Below, in pieces: positions 20,288-29,504 of a DNA stretch of 64,000 nt. Made by a program: the position numbers and the translations under genes. Every line of letters starts with the position of its first letter. Positions within the stretch are counted from its first letter, which is position 1. Source of the DNA: Chrysophaeum taylorii (lineage: Eukaryota; Sar; Pelagophyceae; Pelagomonadales; Pelagomonadaceae); the NCBI GenBank assembly GCA_029834535.1, contig JAQMWT010000028.1:62001-126000 (forward strand), read 5' to 3'. The notes below the pieces were generated by a model. That model did no database searches and had not been told where the DNA came from. It saw only the letters and a list, made by a program, of their open reading frames with translations.

Positions 20288-20892
20288 CGCGTGTAGACGC
20301 CGGGAGGGGGCTTATCGGTATTGCGCAGCACGTGTGGGGTAGGGTGGAGTCGTCGACCCAGAAGAGGATATCCTCGGGGTTGCCGATCGACAGAGAGCCA
20401 CGTAGAGCTGGACGTGGCAGAAGACGGGCTTCGCCAAGAGGACGCCGACCTCGCGGGGAGTCAGGCCCTGGCTCTTGGTGATCGTTTGGCGTCGGCGGGC
20501 CTTACGGGATACAGGTTGGAGGAGCCTCGGTGACAACGACACGATCGATCATGTATCTGGTACCGTTGCAGTGGCCGTGCGACGGGTCGAGGTTGCGAAG
20601 CGACGGGTCGAGGTTGCGAAGACTTTAAGCTCGCGATCAAAGTCAGCATGCCGTTGGTTGTCAGGGAGTTCAAAACTCGACTCTTGAGAGCGAGGCGTCG
20701 TCTTCCGACCAAACCTAGTCGGCCGAAAAGAACTCCGACGCCTCGTCTCCGGGAAAAAAAGGCCGCGGTCATGCGCGCGTTGTCAGCATCGACAACATCG
20801 TTTCGACGGGGCGTGAGAATGGCGCGCTGAAAGAGCCGCCGCGGGTCGTGGAAATAGTCTGCGAGGTCGCCGTAGACGGCTTGGAGGATCAC
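20288..20892 (-). pseudogene. Helitron/PIF1 helicase C-terminal remnant, copy 3
   Basis: Same helicase segment. This copy has a 20-bp local duplication (CGACGGGTCGAGGTTGCGAA twice, 20580-20619). It also keeps the longest upstream frame (AVYGDLADYFHDPRRLFQRAILTPRRNDVVDADNAR split over a few codons). It is inactive. Confidence 0.72.
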
Positions 20893-21407
20893 TGTCTGGC
20901 TCTCGCGCCGACCTGATCCTTACTCTCGGGCCTACCTGATCCTTACCCTAAATCGAGGGACAGACCGGGCTCGCTGTGCCCTCACCGCCCTCACCCATGT
21001 CGCCGCCTCGGGGAACCCCGCCCAGGCCGCCCGATCCCAGCAGGACGTCACCCTTCGTCGCACATACGTCCGGCGGCAGCATGCGTACGACCTACGGTTG
21101 GGGCCCGTCCTCTCTTCGCCTGCCCCACGCCTCGGCGATGACCCCGACTAGGTCCCGCGTACTTATCTCCGCCCGTCAGGCACATCCCTCATACCCCACA
21201 AACCCACCCACATCCTTCATGCTCCCCACACCCCCCCTCTTAGCAGTCGACATTTAAAGACAGACAGACAGACAGACAAACATCTGTCGATTAGTAGTTA
21301 GGATCTGTCGATTAGTAGTTAGGAAGATTAAGAAGACTTGTGTTGGGGTTAAGGAGTCCTTATGTGGCGGGGGTAAGGCGGTTGGGGGAAGGTTGATAAG
21401 AGTCTCG

Positions 21408-22235
21408 ATGCGTGCTGACAAGACGTCGGCGTCGACGCGAGTTGTGTGCGGCGGGATCGCGGGGTGCACGGCGAAGACAATCCTTGCGCCGCTCGAGCGC
21501 GCGCGGATCATGCAGCAGGTGAGCGGGGGGACGATGGGCGTCAGCCTACGGACCGTTCTGCGCGAGGAGGGCGTTTCGGGCTTGTGGGCTGGTAACACGG
21601 CGAACCTCGCCCGCGTCTTTCCGCTGCGGGGCATCGCCTTCGCGGTGAACGACTGGCTCAATATGGCCTTTACACCCACCGACAAGCTGGGCGCGAGCGT
21701 CGCTAAGTTCGCCGTCGGCGGCGCGGCGGGCCTCGTCTCAACCACGGCGACGTATCCCCTCGACCTCGTCAGGGGCCGCCAGGCCGCGGAGGTCATGGGC
21801 GCGAGCCGGCGTAACTTTGCCTTGGCCCTCGTCGGCGTTGCGCGACAGGAGGGGATCGCCGCGCTCTGGCGAGGGGCGCCGCCGACGATCTTCGGTGCTA
21901 TCCCCTTCGAGGGTATCCGTTTCGGGGTCGTCGGCCTCCTACACACGCGCGACGTCGAGCGCCGCCCCGCGGTCAAGGCCGCGCACGGCGCTGTCGCGGG
22001 ATTTGTCGCCGGCCTCGTCACTTTTCCCAACGACACCGTCCGACGCATCCTCCAGCAACGAGACCAACCGTACCGCGGCTACTTCGACTGCGTGCGCCAG
22101 ATTTACAGAAACCACGGCATCAGGCGCTTTTACTTCGGTCTCTGGCCCAACCTCATCAAAGCCGTTCCCAGCGCGGCCGTGCAGTTCGGCGTCTATGAAC
22201 TCCTTATAACGTGGTCAAGTGGCCTCCGGTCGTGA
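21408..22235 (+). CDS. Mitochondrial carrier family (SLC25) protein
   Basis: A 275-residue carrier with three repeats: APLERARIMQQ, YPLDLVRGRQAAE and FPNDTVRRILQQR. The third has Asn before Asp in place of the usual residue but keeps Pro, Asp and Arg. Typical loop landmarks such as GLWAGN, ALWRGA and FYFGLWPN follow each first helix, and PFEGIRFGV is like the adenine-nucleotide/CoA and ATP-Mg/Pi carrier group. I chose ATG 21408 because the frame upstream begins with a non-ATG codon. The protein starts almost directly at the first transmembrane helix, as expected for carriers without a cleaved presequence. It lies just downstream of the Helitron-remnant tandem array. The substrate is not certain; an adenine nucleotide or CoA is a reasonable guess. 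Confidence 0.9.
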   Translation: MRADKTSASTRVVCGGIAGCTAKTILAPLERARIMQQVSGGTMGVSLRTVLREEGVSGLWAGNTANLARVFPLRGIAFAVNDWLNMAFTPTDKLGASVAKFAVGGAAGLVSTTATYPLDLVRGRQAAEVMGASRRNFALALVGVARQEGIAALWRGAPPTIFGAIPFEGIRFGVVGLLHTRDVERRPAVKAAHGAVAGFVAGLVTFPNDTVRRILQQRDQPYRGYFDCVRQIYRNHGIRRFYFGLWPNLIKAVPSAAVQFGVYELLITWSSGLRS

Positions 22236-23139
22236 TGCGCGGTCTTTGTTTGATACGCAAAGAAGAGGAGGGGTCTCAAGCTCGCTTCCGGATCTATGAC
22301 GTCATGCCGCTACTAGGGGGGCGGCGGCGTTCTTACGCTGTCGCGATCGGGGGACGCACCGTCCGAGCTGAAATAATGTCCAGTGTGCGCACGCGGCTTC
22401 TTCTCACCGACAACCCAAACAGGCGGACAGGGGTAGTCAACACTCCCCCCCAAAAGCCTGTTTCTAAATCTCACAATACGTGCCGCGCTTGGCTAATCGA
22501 CGTTGAGCCTACAATGCTGTAAAATCCCTAACGTAGGTTTCCCGGACAATCAATAAGGGCGCCCGAATGAATACCCCGGCGTGATGTCGTGGTGCATCGA
22601 AAATGATTTGAACATGGGGACTATCGGCTCACATTCATTCGCTGTTCTTGAACAAGAAGGGTGCCTGAGACTCGTATCTTCCGCCCGCCTCACGTTGCTC
22701 CAGGTAATGCGACTTCACCGAAACGGTTGCACAGGATGCAGAGGATGCCCGTTCAAGTCGGAGAGCTGCTGGTAATGGCCGAGCCGGTCCGCGAGGATGG
22801 CGAAAATTGAGTAGAAGATGTTGTCAGGGTGCCGCGTTTGACGTTCGAAGATCGGGAGGCCTGGTAAGGGGAAGAAAAGGTCGGTACCATCGAGCGGGAG
22901 AACGTCCGGGCGATACTGCTAAAGGTTGTCCTTCCATGCGTGCCGGAGCGTAGGGTGTAGAAGAACGAAACAGCCGAGCGCCAGGTAGCACGCGGACAAA
23001 AGCGAGCCGCAACGAGATGAGGCTCGTCGTGAGGTAGCACAAGAGTTCTGAGCTATTGGCAACATTCACTTCTTGCCTCTCCTTCTTAATCCACACGCGT
23101 CCAAGAACGCGTGTCTTTGTCCTCGTGTCCTTGGCAGTA

Positions 23140-23690
23140 GTATTGTCAAATTATACGCGCGTCGTTGGTTATAAGCGCCATAGCCTCATCGTTCAAAGTC
23201 TCTTCTAGGCCCCGGTAGTGAAAGCCAAACCGTATTTCGCTCTTCCCGGGCCAACCGTGGCGTGGATATTTGTCTGTTGCCCCAACCGACACAACGCTGG
23301 AGTCCGAATGAAACTCTCGACAAGCGCAACGATCTTCGTTGCACTCAGCGCTCACGAGTGGAGAAAGAACTTTCTCGGCACGTCACGGTCGTACTCATCC
23401 ACCAAGTTCTTAAGGCTGAAGTCATCGTCTTGGGGAGTTCCAGCGCCGTGTAGGGGAACTCGGACGCTCGTCTTCGTACCACGTTCGCCTCGTTGTCGAC
23501 CCAAAAAGGGTTCTCGGGCCACACGATGCGCAACGACGATTTGATACCAAACGGAAGATTCGCGTACAGCGCCGCGTCCATTACGCCGAGCATCTCTGCA
23601 ACACGAACCCCCCGTCCACCGCACTCGTCATCCGTTGACCGGCATCTAAAGAAGACTTCATTTGCTCGGGTTTCGTCCATGCTCTAGGGC
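23140..23690 (-). pseudogene. Unidentified decayed coding remnant
   Basis: Minus-strand frames give protein-like pieces separated by frame changes: LYANLPFGIKSSLRIVWPEN..., then FSLKNLVDEYDRDVPRKFFLHS, then DKYPRHGWPGKSEIRFGFHYRGLEETLNDEAM. The middle piece weakly recalls DUF3431-type glycosyltransferase-like proteins (ivenYdsLPdvviFlHg). The family is not established. It may equally be a diverged gene with unrecognised introns. Confidence 0.25.
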
Positions 23691-23804
23691 ACGCAACCTC
23701 GTCGTCTCAAGAAGACCGCGGCCGCAACCCGACCATGAGCCGCACTCGTTATGGGTATAGTGCCCAACTGACGTGGTCTTACCATTACACAACTTATATA
23801 ACTA

Positions 23805-23925
23805 ACCTCTCCCTAGCATATGTCGCGGACCGACAGGAGCCAGTCCAGAATCACAGTGGTCTATAGACGAGGGGCGCCGAAAGGTGGGTCGGCGGAGCGT
23901 GATCATCAGGCTTTTCGCCTTGTAT
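23805..23925 (+). repeat. Degenerate copy of the 48.1/55.7-kb inverted-repeat sequence
   Basis: ACCGACAGGAGCCAGTCC(A/G)GAATCAC, then TAGACGAGG and GCGCCGAAAGGT(G/C)GGTCGGCGGAG, are shared in order with 48165-48260. The copy is about 120 bp and is in the same orientation as the left repeat of that island. Confidence 0.7.
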
Positions 23926-24355
23926 TTCCTTGACGAAAGAGGTCTTATTTGGGTGCTCTTGCAGGGTTGTCTGTTGTCCAGATTAAGTCCTTCTCTTGTT
24001 TCCTGCATGCTTCGCCATTTACTAGACCCCTCGAGACCCTCATGATTTTTTTTTCCACAAAGGCTTCCAGCGCAAGCAGCCCAAGCGCGACTGGATAAGC
24101 GCGCATTGGGTCATGCCGGGTTGATCACGGGAACTCCTGGTGATGTACGCAACAAAAACTGCCACGCGCAGCGCACAACAGAGCACCTCCGGGGCTCGCG
24201 CGCCCAGCTGTGATCTCCAGAGCAGGCGGCAGGACACGTTGTGATTTGTCCCCCAGATTGTATGAAACGGAGCACCTCGTACAATATTGTATTTGTTAAC
24301 GGTTTTCCTGCATTTAGTTCCGGTCTTCCCATTTCCAGAGCCCTCACACCTAATA

Positions 24356-25569
24356 ATGATGGGCGCACTCCTCTCGCTGTTGCTGCCTTCGACATCGAGC
24401 CTTGAAATGACTCCTGGAGCATGCTGCTTCGGGTGTGGGTTGATAGAGGGAACCATCTCATGGATAGTGGACGGTGGCTGCGAGTGCGTGAATCATACCG
24501 AAGTCAAGGACTGCTCAACCTCGCCTCGCCCGTCGGCTTTGAATGGAAAATGCAAGCACAGCTCGAAATTCTCACTGGGGAAGAAAGTTAAAGGGTCGGT
24601 GAGCGGATGCCATCTCCGTGAGAATCTGGGCTTCGTCTTCGACAGTGTTGAAATCAAACGTGGTGCCGTTGCATTCCTCTACTACGATTGCGCTAACGTT
24701 TTAACAATCTCTGCGCACAGGTATTCGGCGTGCATACGGGACACGTGGGCTCGAGAAGTCTAGGCAAAGGCGCGTGCATCCTCGCCGATGAGATTTCGTT
24801 CGTCTTCGAATACGATCAAATTTACAACGACTCGAGTTACCCTTGGGACAGCAACGGGATGAACATGTGGTATGCCGACAGCAAACGCGGCTCGGCGATG
24901 CACCTCCTCGAAACGACGATCTTGCCAAACTACCTTTTACTCTCGAAACCCAACCAACATTTGATCGTCGACTTTGGACACAATCTTAATCTTGGCTTTT
25001 TGCGGCCGCTCGCTGCCGTGCTGGGAGACAGGGTTGCCTTCGTTCGCGTCGTGCGCCACCGCTACGACACTTGTAGAAGCTTCATGTCTGAAGGAAAAGT
25101 ACCTTGCGGCAAGGGCATGTGGACACTCTGCCCAACCAAACACCCTCACATTGCGCTCCCCCCGCCTCGCGGCGTCTGGAACGGGCTCACGCCATGGCAG
25201 AAGGTCATGTGGTTCATCGATGAAGTCGAGGCGAGATGGCAGCGACTTCTCGCCGACTTCCCTGACATCGACCGCTTGCTCGTGCACTGGTGCGATGGTT
25301 TGGACTTTGAGCGGGCGAGATTTGCTGTTTTCGACTTCTTCGGCCAACGTGCAGCTGCTGCTGTTGGGTCAGAGAGAAAAATCAACGTCGTCGCAAAAAA
25401 ATGCAAGCAAGGGAAGCACACAGACCCCAGCTTGAAATCGCTTCTTTCGGATGCCGAGCTCGGGGTACAAGACGCCGACTATCAAGCGCTTATGGCCTAC
25501 GACAATCACACCTTGAGTTTCACGCTCCGAAATGTCCTCCGGCCCTTCGACTGTGGCTACCAGAAATGA
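24356..25569 (+). CDS. Secreted/Golgi sulfotransferase-like protein
   Basis: Two exons, 24356-24598 and 24721-25569, give 363 aa. The 122-nt intron (GTGAGCGG...CGCACAG) is in phase and joins KVKGS to VFGVHTGHVGSRSLGKG. That segment looks like a P-loop that binds the 5'-phosphosulfate of PAPS. The chain starts MMGALLSLLLPSTSS, a signal peptide. A Cys-rich segment follows (CCFGCG, CEC, DC, C; about residues 22-65), suggesting disulfides in the secretory pathway. Later landmarks are VRHRYDTCRSFM (about 180), like the sulfotransferase Arg-Asp-P-x-x-x-x-x-S region, and TPWQKVMWFIDEVEARW (about 225), a helix common after it. Exact family and acceptor (glycan or protein) are unknown. The two adjacent ATGs at 24356 and 24359 are both possible starts. 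Confidence 0.6.
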
Positions 25570-26414
25570 GCTTCACCGCAAAATATTTTGGTTGCAGCTT
25601 GATAGCCTACATAATAATTTCGAGCGCCATCTTCTCAGGCTATTTCTTTTGCTTGGGTTGTCGAAGTCCGATTCCGAGTCTGCGTTCAGTTGTACCAGCC
25701 AATCGTTCTTCTTGGAACAATTATGTACAGGATCGGGTGGTCGGAGATGTAGCTGTTCCAGCACCATCGCGCGCGCGTGGAGACTTGAGGAAGAGACGAG
25801 ACTCGAAGTCGTGCGACCATCCTTGCCATGGAATCTTGGAGTGGAGGTTTGGATTAGAATATATTCACGCATACGTATATCGATAGGAAGGGGTTACGCT
25901 CGCTGAGCCGATCACGTCGTATCACATGCCCAAGAAGCCCCCTACTCCGAAGGCGCTCTCTTATTGCTGCGACCCCCCTACTCGGAAGACGCTCTCTTGT
26001 TCCTGGGTCGCCGCAGCTGACGCACGGCCGGGGAATAATACAAGGACTTGAACGAGTGCAATCAATACTCCAGGGGGCTCGTGACGGGCCCGAACTCGCT
26101 AAGAACCGCTGGTTTTGGCGGCGCGATCTAGTCCTCTACTGCGACATCCAAGTGCCCGCTCGGTTTCTTTGAGAGATTGCAGGTACGTGCGTTAATACAT
26201 CCCCTCGGGGCGGGGCGGGGCGGGGCGGGGCGGGGCGGGGCGGGGCGGGGCGGGGCGGGTAGAACAAACTCGTAATAAGAGTTTGGAAGGGCAATAAACC
26301 GACCGCCGACGGATAAAAACGTTGGGACTTGGAGTGCCGTCATCACAAGGGTAAGTAAGGGATAAGGGTAAACAAATAGAACAGACGCCGAAGGTCTGAG
26401 TCAGACTCGCGGAG
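25570..26414. other. Intergenic with GC pentanucleotide repeat
   Basis: About 845 bases with no gene-like frame. A CGGGG run is at 26206-26259, about 155 bp before the ferredoxin-like start. Short CCCCCTACTC(C/G)GAAG(G/A)CGCTCTCTT repeats lie at about 25938-25996. Confidence 0.5.
26206..26259 (+). repeat. (CGGGG)~11 microsatellite
   Basis: Nearly eleven perfect CGGGG units. The G-runs of four meet the pattern for intramolecular G-quadruplexes on the plus strand. It sits in the upstream region of the ferredoxin-like gene. Confidence 0.97.
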
Positions 26415-27155
26415 ATGCGAAAGGTGGGGTCGCTGGTGCTGCTTGCGACCCAACTTCAGGGCTTGATTTTCAAGTCGGGCGCGGGTGTTGGTCGCGTCCT
26501 GAACGGGCACGTCGTGGCGGCCATCCCTGGCGGGGAGGGTTACCTCACCGTCCGATGGGAGACGTTGGACGGGCTGCGCGTCATTCAAGGTGTGCAAAGC
26601 GGAGAGCTGCTGCGATCGGCGCTGTTGAAGCGCGGCGTGAGCCCGCACAACGGAAACGCCCAGCTCATCAACTGTCGTGGACTGGGGACGTGCGGGACCT
26701 GCGCTGTCGAGATCGACGGCGCAGTAGAGCCCTCGGACCGGAACGCGAGAGAAAATCTGCGGCTCTCGCTTCCGCCGCACACGAACAGCAGCCATCTCCG
26801 GCTCGCATGCCAGTGCCGCGTGGTCGGCGACGTCAAGGTAAAGAAGTACGCGGGTTTTTGGGGGCACCGCGTCGATGGGTTAGCCAACGCCGTCCAGGCG
26901 CGCGCCTACTTGGGCGATCTCGAGTACGCGCTCGATCCCAGCGCCGCGAGCATTCGCTGCGGCGTCTGCGGAGGCGACGAGTTCGTGGCCTGCGCCGAGT
27001 GCTCGGGCACCGGCACCGACGTCCGAGCGAACCGCCGGTCTCTTCCTTGCGTCGCGTGCCGCGGTTCGGGCTTTGTTATCTGTCGCTCTTGCTTCAAAGG
27101 AGACCCCTGGGACCTCGACCAAGTTCGTGCCCGCGCCGCGCGGCGGCCCGACTGA
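26415..27155 (+). CDS. 2Fe-2S ferredoxin-like domain fused to DnaJ-type zinc-finger domain
   Basis: The 246-residue protein has an N-terminal hydrophobic leader (GSLVLLATQLQGLIF). A plant-type 2Fe-2S domain follows (about 45-145), with CRGLGTCGTC (three ligands) and LACQC (fourth ligand). After a linker with GFWGHRVDGLANAV, the C-terminal part (about 180-235) has four Cys pairs of the DnaJ central type: CGVCGG, CAECSGTG, CVACRGSG and CRSC. Single proteins joining these two modules are known in plastids of plants and algae only in a loose sense, and I cannot name an orthologue. A plastid role in Fe-S electron transfer or in thiol/chaperone-type assembly is an inference. The frame is intact and the ATG fits the leader. 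It is convergent with acetylglutamate kinase (175 bp). Confidence 0.75.
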   Translation: MRKVGSLVLLATQLQGLIFKSGAGVGRVLNGHVVAAIPGGEGYLTVRWETLDGLRVIQGVQSGELLRSALLKRGVSPHNGNAQLINCRGLGTCGTCAVEIDGAVEPSDRNARENLRLSLPPHTNSSHLRLACQCRVVGDVKVKKYAGFWGHRVDGLANAVQARAYLGDLEYALDPSAASIRCGVCGGDEFVACAECSGTGTDVRANRRSLPCVACRGSGFVICRSCFKGDPWDLDQVRARAARRPD

Positions 27156-27330
27156 CGACGGCGCCGATATTACGACGTAAAGAATAGCACTCGTGTTTTG
27201 CTTGCGCAAGAAGGCGGTGGCGGCGGCAATCAAAATCACTAACGTAGTAGGCGCGCCTGGTGGAGACCGAGCGAGCGAGCGAGGTGCGAACGGCAAATCA
27301 TCACAAGGACAACACCCCGCTGTGGAGCAA

Positions 27331-28293
27331 CTACCGTGGTGTAGGTTTTGCTTCTTCCGGCGTGGGGGGGGGCGTAGAGGAGACGAGGGTGCCCGCCCCC
27401 TTTTCGGAGAAGAGCTCGAGGAGGACGGCGTGGGGGACGCGGCCGTCGACGATGGCGGCGCCGTCGACGCCGTTGTTGACAGCGGTGACTGCCGTCTGGA
27501 GCTTGGGGATCATGCCGCCGCGGACGATGCCGTCGGCGATAAGGTCCCGCGCCGAGGCCGGGGTGATGGCCTCGAGGAGGTTTTTGCGGGCGTCGAGGAC
27601 GCCCGGAACGTCGGTGAGGAGGAGGAGGCGGCTGGCGCCGAGGGCCTGGGCGACGGCGCCGGCCGCCGTGTCGGCGTTGACCGAAAATGTCTCGCCGTTC
27701 CTGCCCGTTGCGATGGGCGCGACAACCGGGATGACGTCTTGGCCGAGGAGGCGGACGAGGAGCGCGGCGTTGACCGACTTGGGTTCTCCCACGAAGCCGA
27801 GGTCGATTACCTCGAGGTGTCCATCGTCGCCGCGGCGTTCCTTGAGGAGACGTTCGGCGACGATCAGGGAGTCGTCGCGGCCCGACAAGCCGAGCGCGTG
27901 GCCGCCCTCGGCCGAGATCGCCGCGGCTATTTGCTTGTTAATCGTCCCCGAAAGGACCATCTCGGCGACCTCGACAGTTGCGGCGTCGGTGATCCGGAGG
28001 CCATCGACGAAGGATGTCGAGACGTTGAGCCTGCTCAACAAGTTGCCGATCTGCGGCCCGCCGCCATGGACCACCACGGGACGCACTCCCAGCTTCTGCA
28101 GCAGGACGATGTCCTGGGCGAAGCACCGCGCGGCCGCTTCGTCGCTCATCGCGTGGCCCCCGTACTTTACGACGACCGTCTTGCCGGCGTGCATGCCGAA
28201 GTGCGACAGCGACTCGTAGATCTGCGGTCCGGAGATGGACATCCGCAGGGCCTCGGTCGCCAGCAGCAGCAGCAGCAGGAGGGCGAGCATCAT
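27331..28293 (-). CDS. argB: Acetylglutamate kinase, organelle-targeted
   Basis: The 320-residue enzyme phosphorylates N-acetyl-L-glutamate with ATP, the second step of arginine/ornithine synthesis, which in algae is in the plastid. Amino-acid-kinase motifs are all present: VVVKYGGHAM (about 40, phosphate-binding Lys and Gly pair), VVVHGGGPQIGNLLSRL (about 72-88, acetylglutamate binding), FVDGLRITD, INKQI, FSVNADTAAG (catalytic Asp region), LLLTDVPGVLD (ATP site), GGMIPKLQ and the final GV.GA.IVDGR. The start MMLALLLLLLLATEALR is a signal-like leader, with the Leu run encoded by CAG/CTG repeats; the length beyond it matches the bacterial/plastid enzyme. It is divergent from the acidic protein gene (98 bp). 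Regulation by arginine and PII is known for the plastid family, but no specific site was checked. Confidence 0.96.
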   Translation of the reverse strand: MMLALLLLLLLATEALRMSISGPQIYESLSHFGMHAGKTVVVKYGGHAMSDEAAARCFAQDIVLLQKLGVRPVVVHGGGPQIGNLLSRLNVSTSFVDGLRITDAATVEVAEMVLSGTINKQIAAAISAEGGHALGLSGRDDSLIVAERLLKERRGDDGHLEVIDLGFVGEPKSVNAALLVRLLGQDVIPVVAPIATGRNGETFSVNADTAAGAVAQALGASRLLLLTDVPGVLDARKNLLEAITPASARDLIADGIVRGGMIPKLQTAVTAVNNGVDGAAIVDGRVPHAVLLELFSEKGAGTLVSSTPPPTPEEAKPTPR

Positions 28294-28391
28294 CGCGCAC
28301 GCACCCCTGCCTCCTAACCCTCGGATTAATATGGTGCGCTTTTTATTCGAGGAGGAACGAAGGCGTCGATAATACTAAGAACGACGAGTAC

Positions 28392-29504
28392 ATGGACGAA
28401 AAGGAGAAGCGGGAGCTGCTAGACTGGCTCAACGAGGACGAGGAGCTGACTCCCCCGGCCACCACGAGGCAGGTGAGCGCCTTCTCGACGGCTTCGGATC
28501 CCATTGTCGAACCCCCGTCGTTCGACGATAGCGACAACGTCTTGGCGGCGGCGCCGCCGCCGCCGCCGGCTCCCGAGGTCGAAGAGGAGGAGCCCCCCGA
28601 CGCCGAGGCCTTGCCGGAAGAAGGCGACGAAGACGCCAAGGCGGAGGTGCTCGACGAGGGGGAGGAGGACGAGCTCGACGCGCGCGACGACGACGACGAA
28701 GGCGCTCCCGAGGAAGAAAAAAAGGCGGGACCCAAATGGAAGCCGGACTTCCAGCGGCTTACGACGAAACTCGCAGAGAGCGCGGCGGCTGCGCGCAAGC
28801 TCGGCGACGGGAACGATCTCAGCGTGCGCGCCTCGGCCGTCGGCGCGAAAATGAAGAGCTCTTTCCAAGCCTTCGGCCGCAAGGTCAGCGGCAAATCGGA
28901 CGCGCCGCCCAAGGCCGGCGACGACGACGAACCGGCGGGCATGTTCAGCATCGGCGACGACGACGACGACGTCGTCGTCGTCGTCGAGAAACCTCCAATG
29001 TCGGCGCCCTCTCCCGCGCGACTTCCTCCTCCCGACCCTGCAGCCCTCGCACTCGCGCAGCACAAAATCGCCGGACTCCAAAAGGGCCAGACGGTCGTCT
29101 TCGACTCGAACAATCTCCCCGACACGGTTCTCTTCTCCGCCATCAAGCTGAAACCTATGTCGGGCGCTTCCTCGAAAATTGCGGGCGGTCTCGGTCTCGG
29201 CGCGCTCGCCGAGAAGAAGCTCGTCCGATGCATCGCCGTCAACAGAGAGCGGCTCCTCGTCTTCGACACCCGCGACCAGCCCGTCAAGTTTGGCGCGACG
29301 GCGACCGTCAAGTCGAACCACCACCTCACCGAGCTCGTCAAGCTCACCTTTCCGCGAGCCCGCGAACGCGACGTCGTCGCCATGCACATCCGCGCGGGCG
29401 CCTCGCAGGATGGCGCCGTCACTCTCAAGGCCAACACCTACAAGGTCCCCCGCGCCCAGTCCCTCATCAAACAGCTCCAAGAGCGCCTCGCCAGATTTCG
29501 CTGA
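28392..29504 (+). CDS. Acidic protein with possible PH-like C-terminal domain
   Basis: This is a 370-residue single-exon protein of unknown function. Residues 1-120 are very acidic, with Pro and Asp/Glu runs. Residues 125-165 form a basic amphipathic segment (KWKPDFQRLTTKLAESAAAARKL), and an Asp/Val run from a GAC/GTC microsatellite lies near 195. The last 140 residues (LVRCIAVNRERLLVFDTRD, then TVKSNHHLTELVKLTF, YKVPRAQSLIKQLQERLARF) alternate strands and end in an amphipathic helix. That is the outline of a PH-like fold, which would bind lipids or proteins. There is no signal peptide or membrane segment, so it is probably cytosolic or membrane-peripheral. The PH reading is an impression from pattern, not a family match. 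Confidence 0.7.
   Translation: MDEKEKRELLDWLNEDEELTPPATTRQVSAFSTASDPIVEPPSFDDSDNVLAAAPPPPPAPEVEEEEPPDAEALPEEGDEDAKAEVLDEGEEDELDARDDDDEGAPEEEKKAGPKWKPDFQRLTTKLAESAAAARKLGDGNDLSVRASAVGAKMKSSFQAFGRKVSGKSDAPPKAGDDDEPAGMFSIGDDDDDVVVVVEKPPMSAPSPARLPPPDPAALALAQHKIAGLQKGQTVVFDSNNLPDTVLFSAIKLKPMSGASSKIAGGLGLGALAEKKLVRCIAVNRERLLVFDTRDQPVKFGATATVKSNHHLTELVKLTFPRARERDVVAMHIRAGASQDGAVTLKANTYKVPRAQSLIKQLQERLARFR

Larger units (their letters stand above)
17836..21350. repeat. Three-copy tandem array of a ~1.03-1.08 kb repeat unit
   Basis: Unit 1 starts near 17836, unit 2 near 18863 and unit 3 near 19943, each opening with ACAAGTGCAGGCCAGTAAG. Each unit has (a) clusters of a 12-20 bp motif AGTAAGTTCACC(T)GGTCCC, (b) about 150 bp around GCTGCTTTGATCC, (c) a minus-strand helicase remnant starting at GTGCGCGTGTAGACGCC (18177, 19209, 20287), and (d) a tail of CAGACAAACAAAC microsatellite plus ATCTGTCGATTAGTAGTTAG. 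Unit 3 carries about 295 bp of extra sequence near 20965-21255 before its tail. The copies differ by small indels. Confidence 0.92.
22236..24355. other. 2.1-kb gene-poor stretch
   Basis: No intact gene is seen. The minus strand of about 22750-23690 has several coding-like pieces in changing frames (see separate entry), and 23805-23925 is a degenerate copy of a dispersed repeat. The rest (22240-22750, 23930-24350) shows only short random frames. GC content is lower than in the neighbouring genes. Confidence 0.5.

Noticed and set aside
17836-21350. CRISPR array (short direct repeats with spacers)
   Set aside because: Spacer lengths are irregular, many copies are back to back, the units carry a eukaryotic transposon helicase piece, and the genome is eukaryotic.
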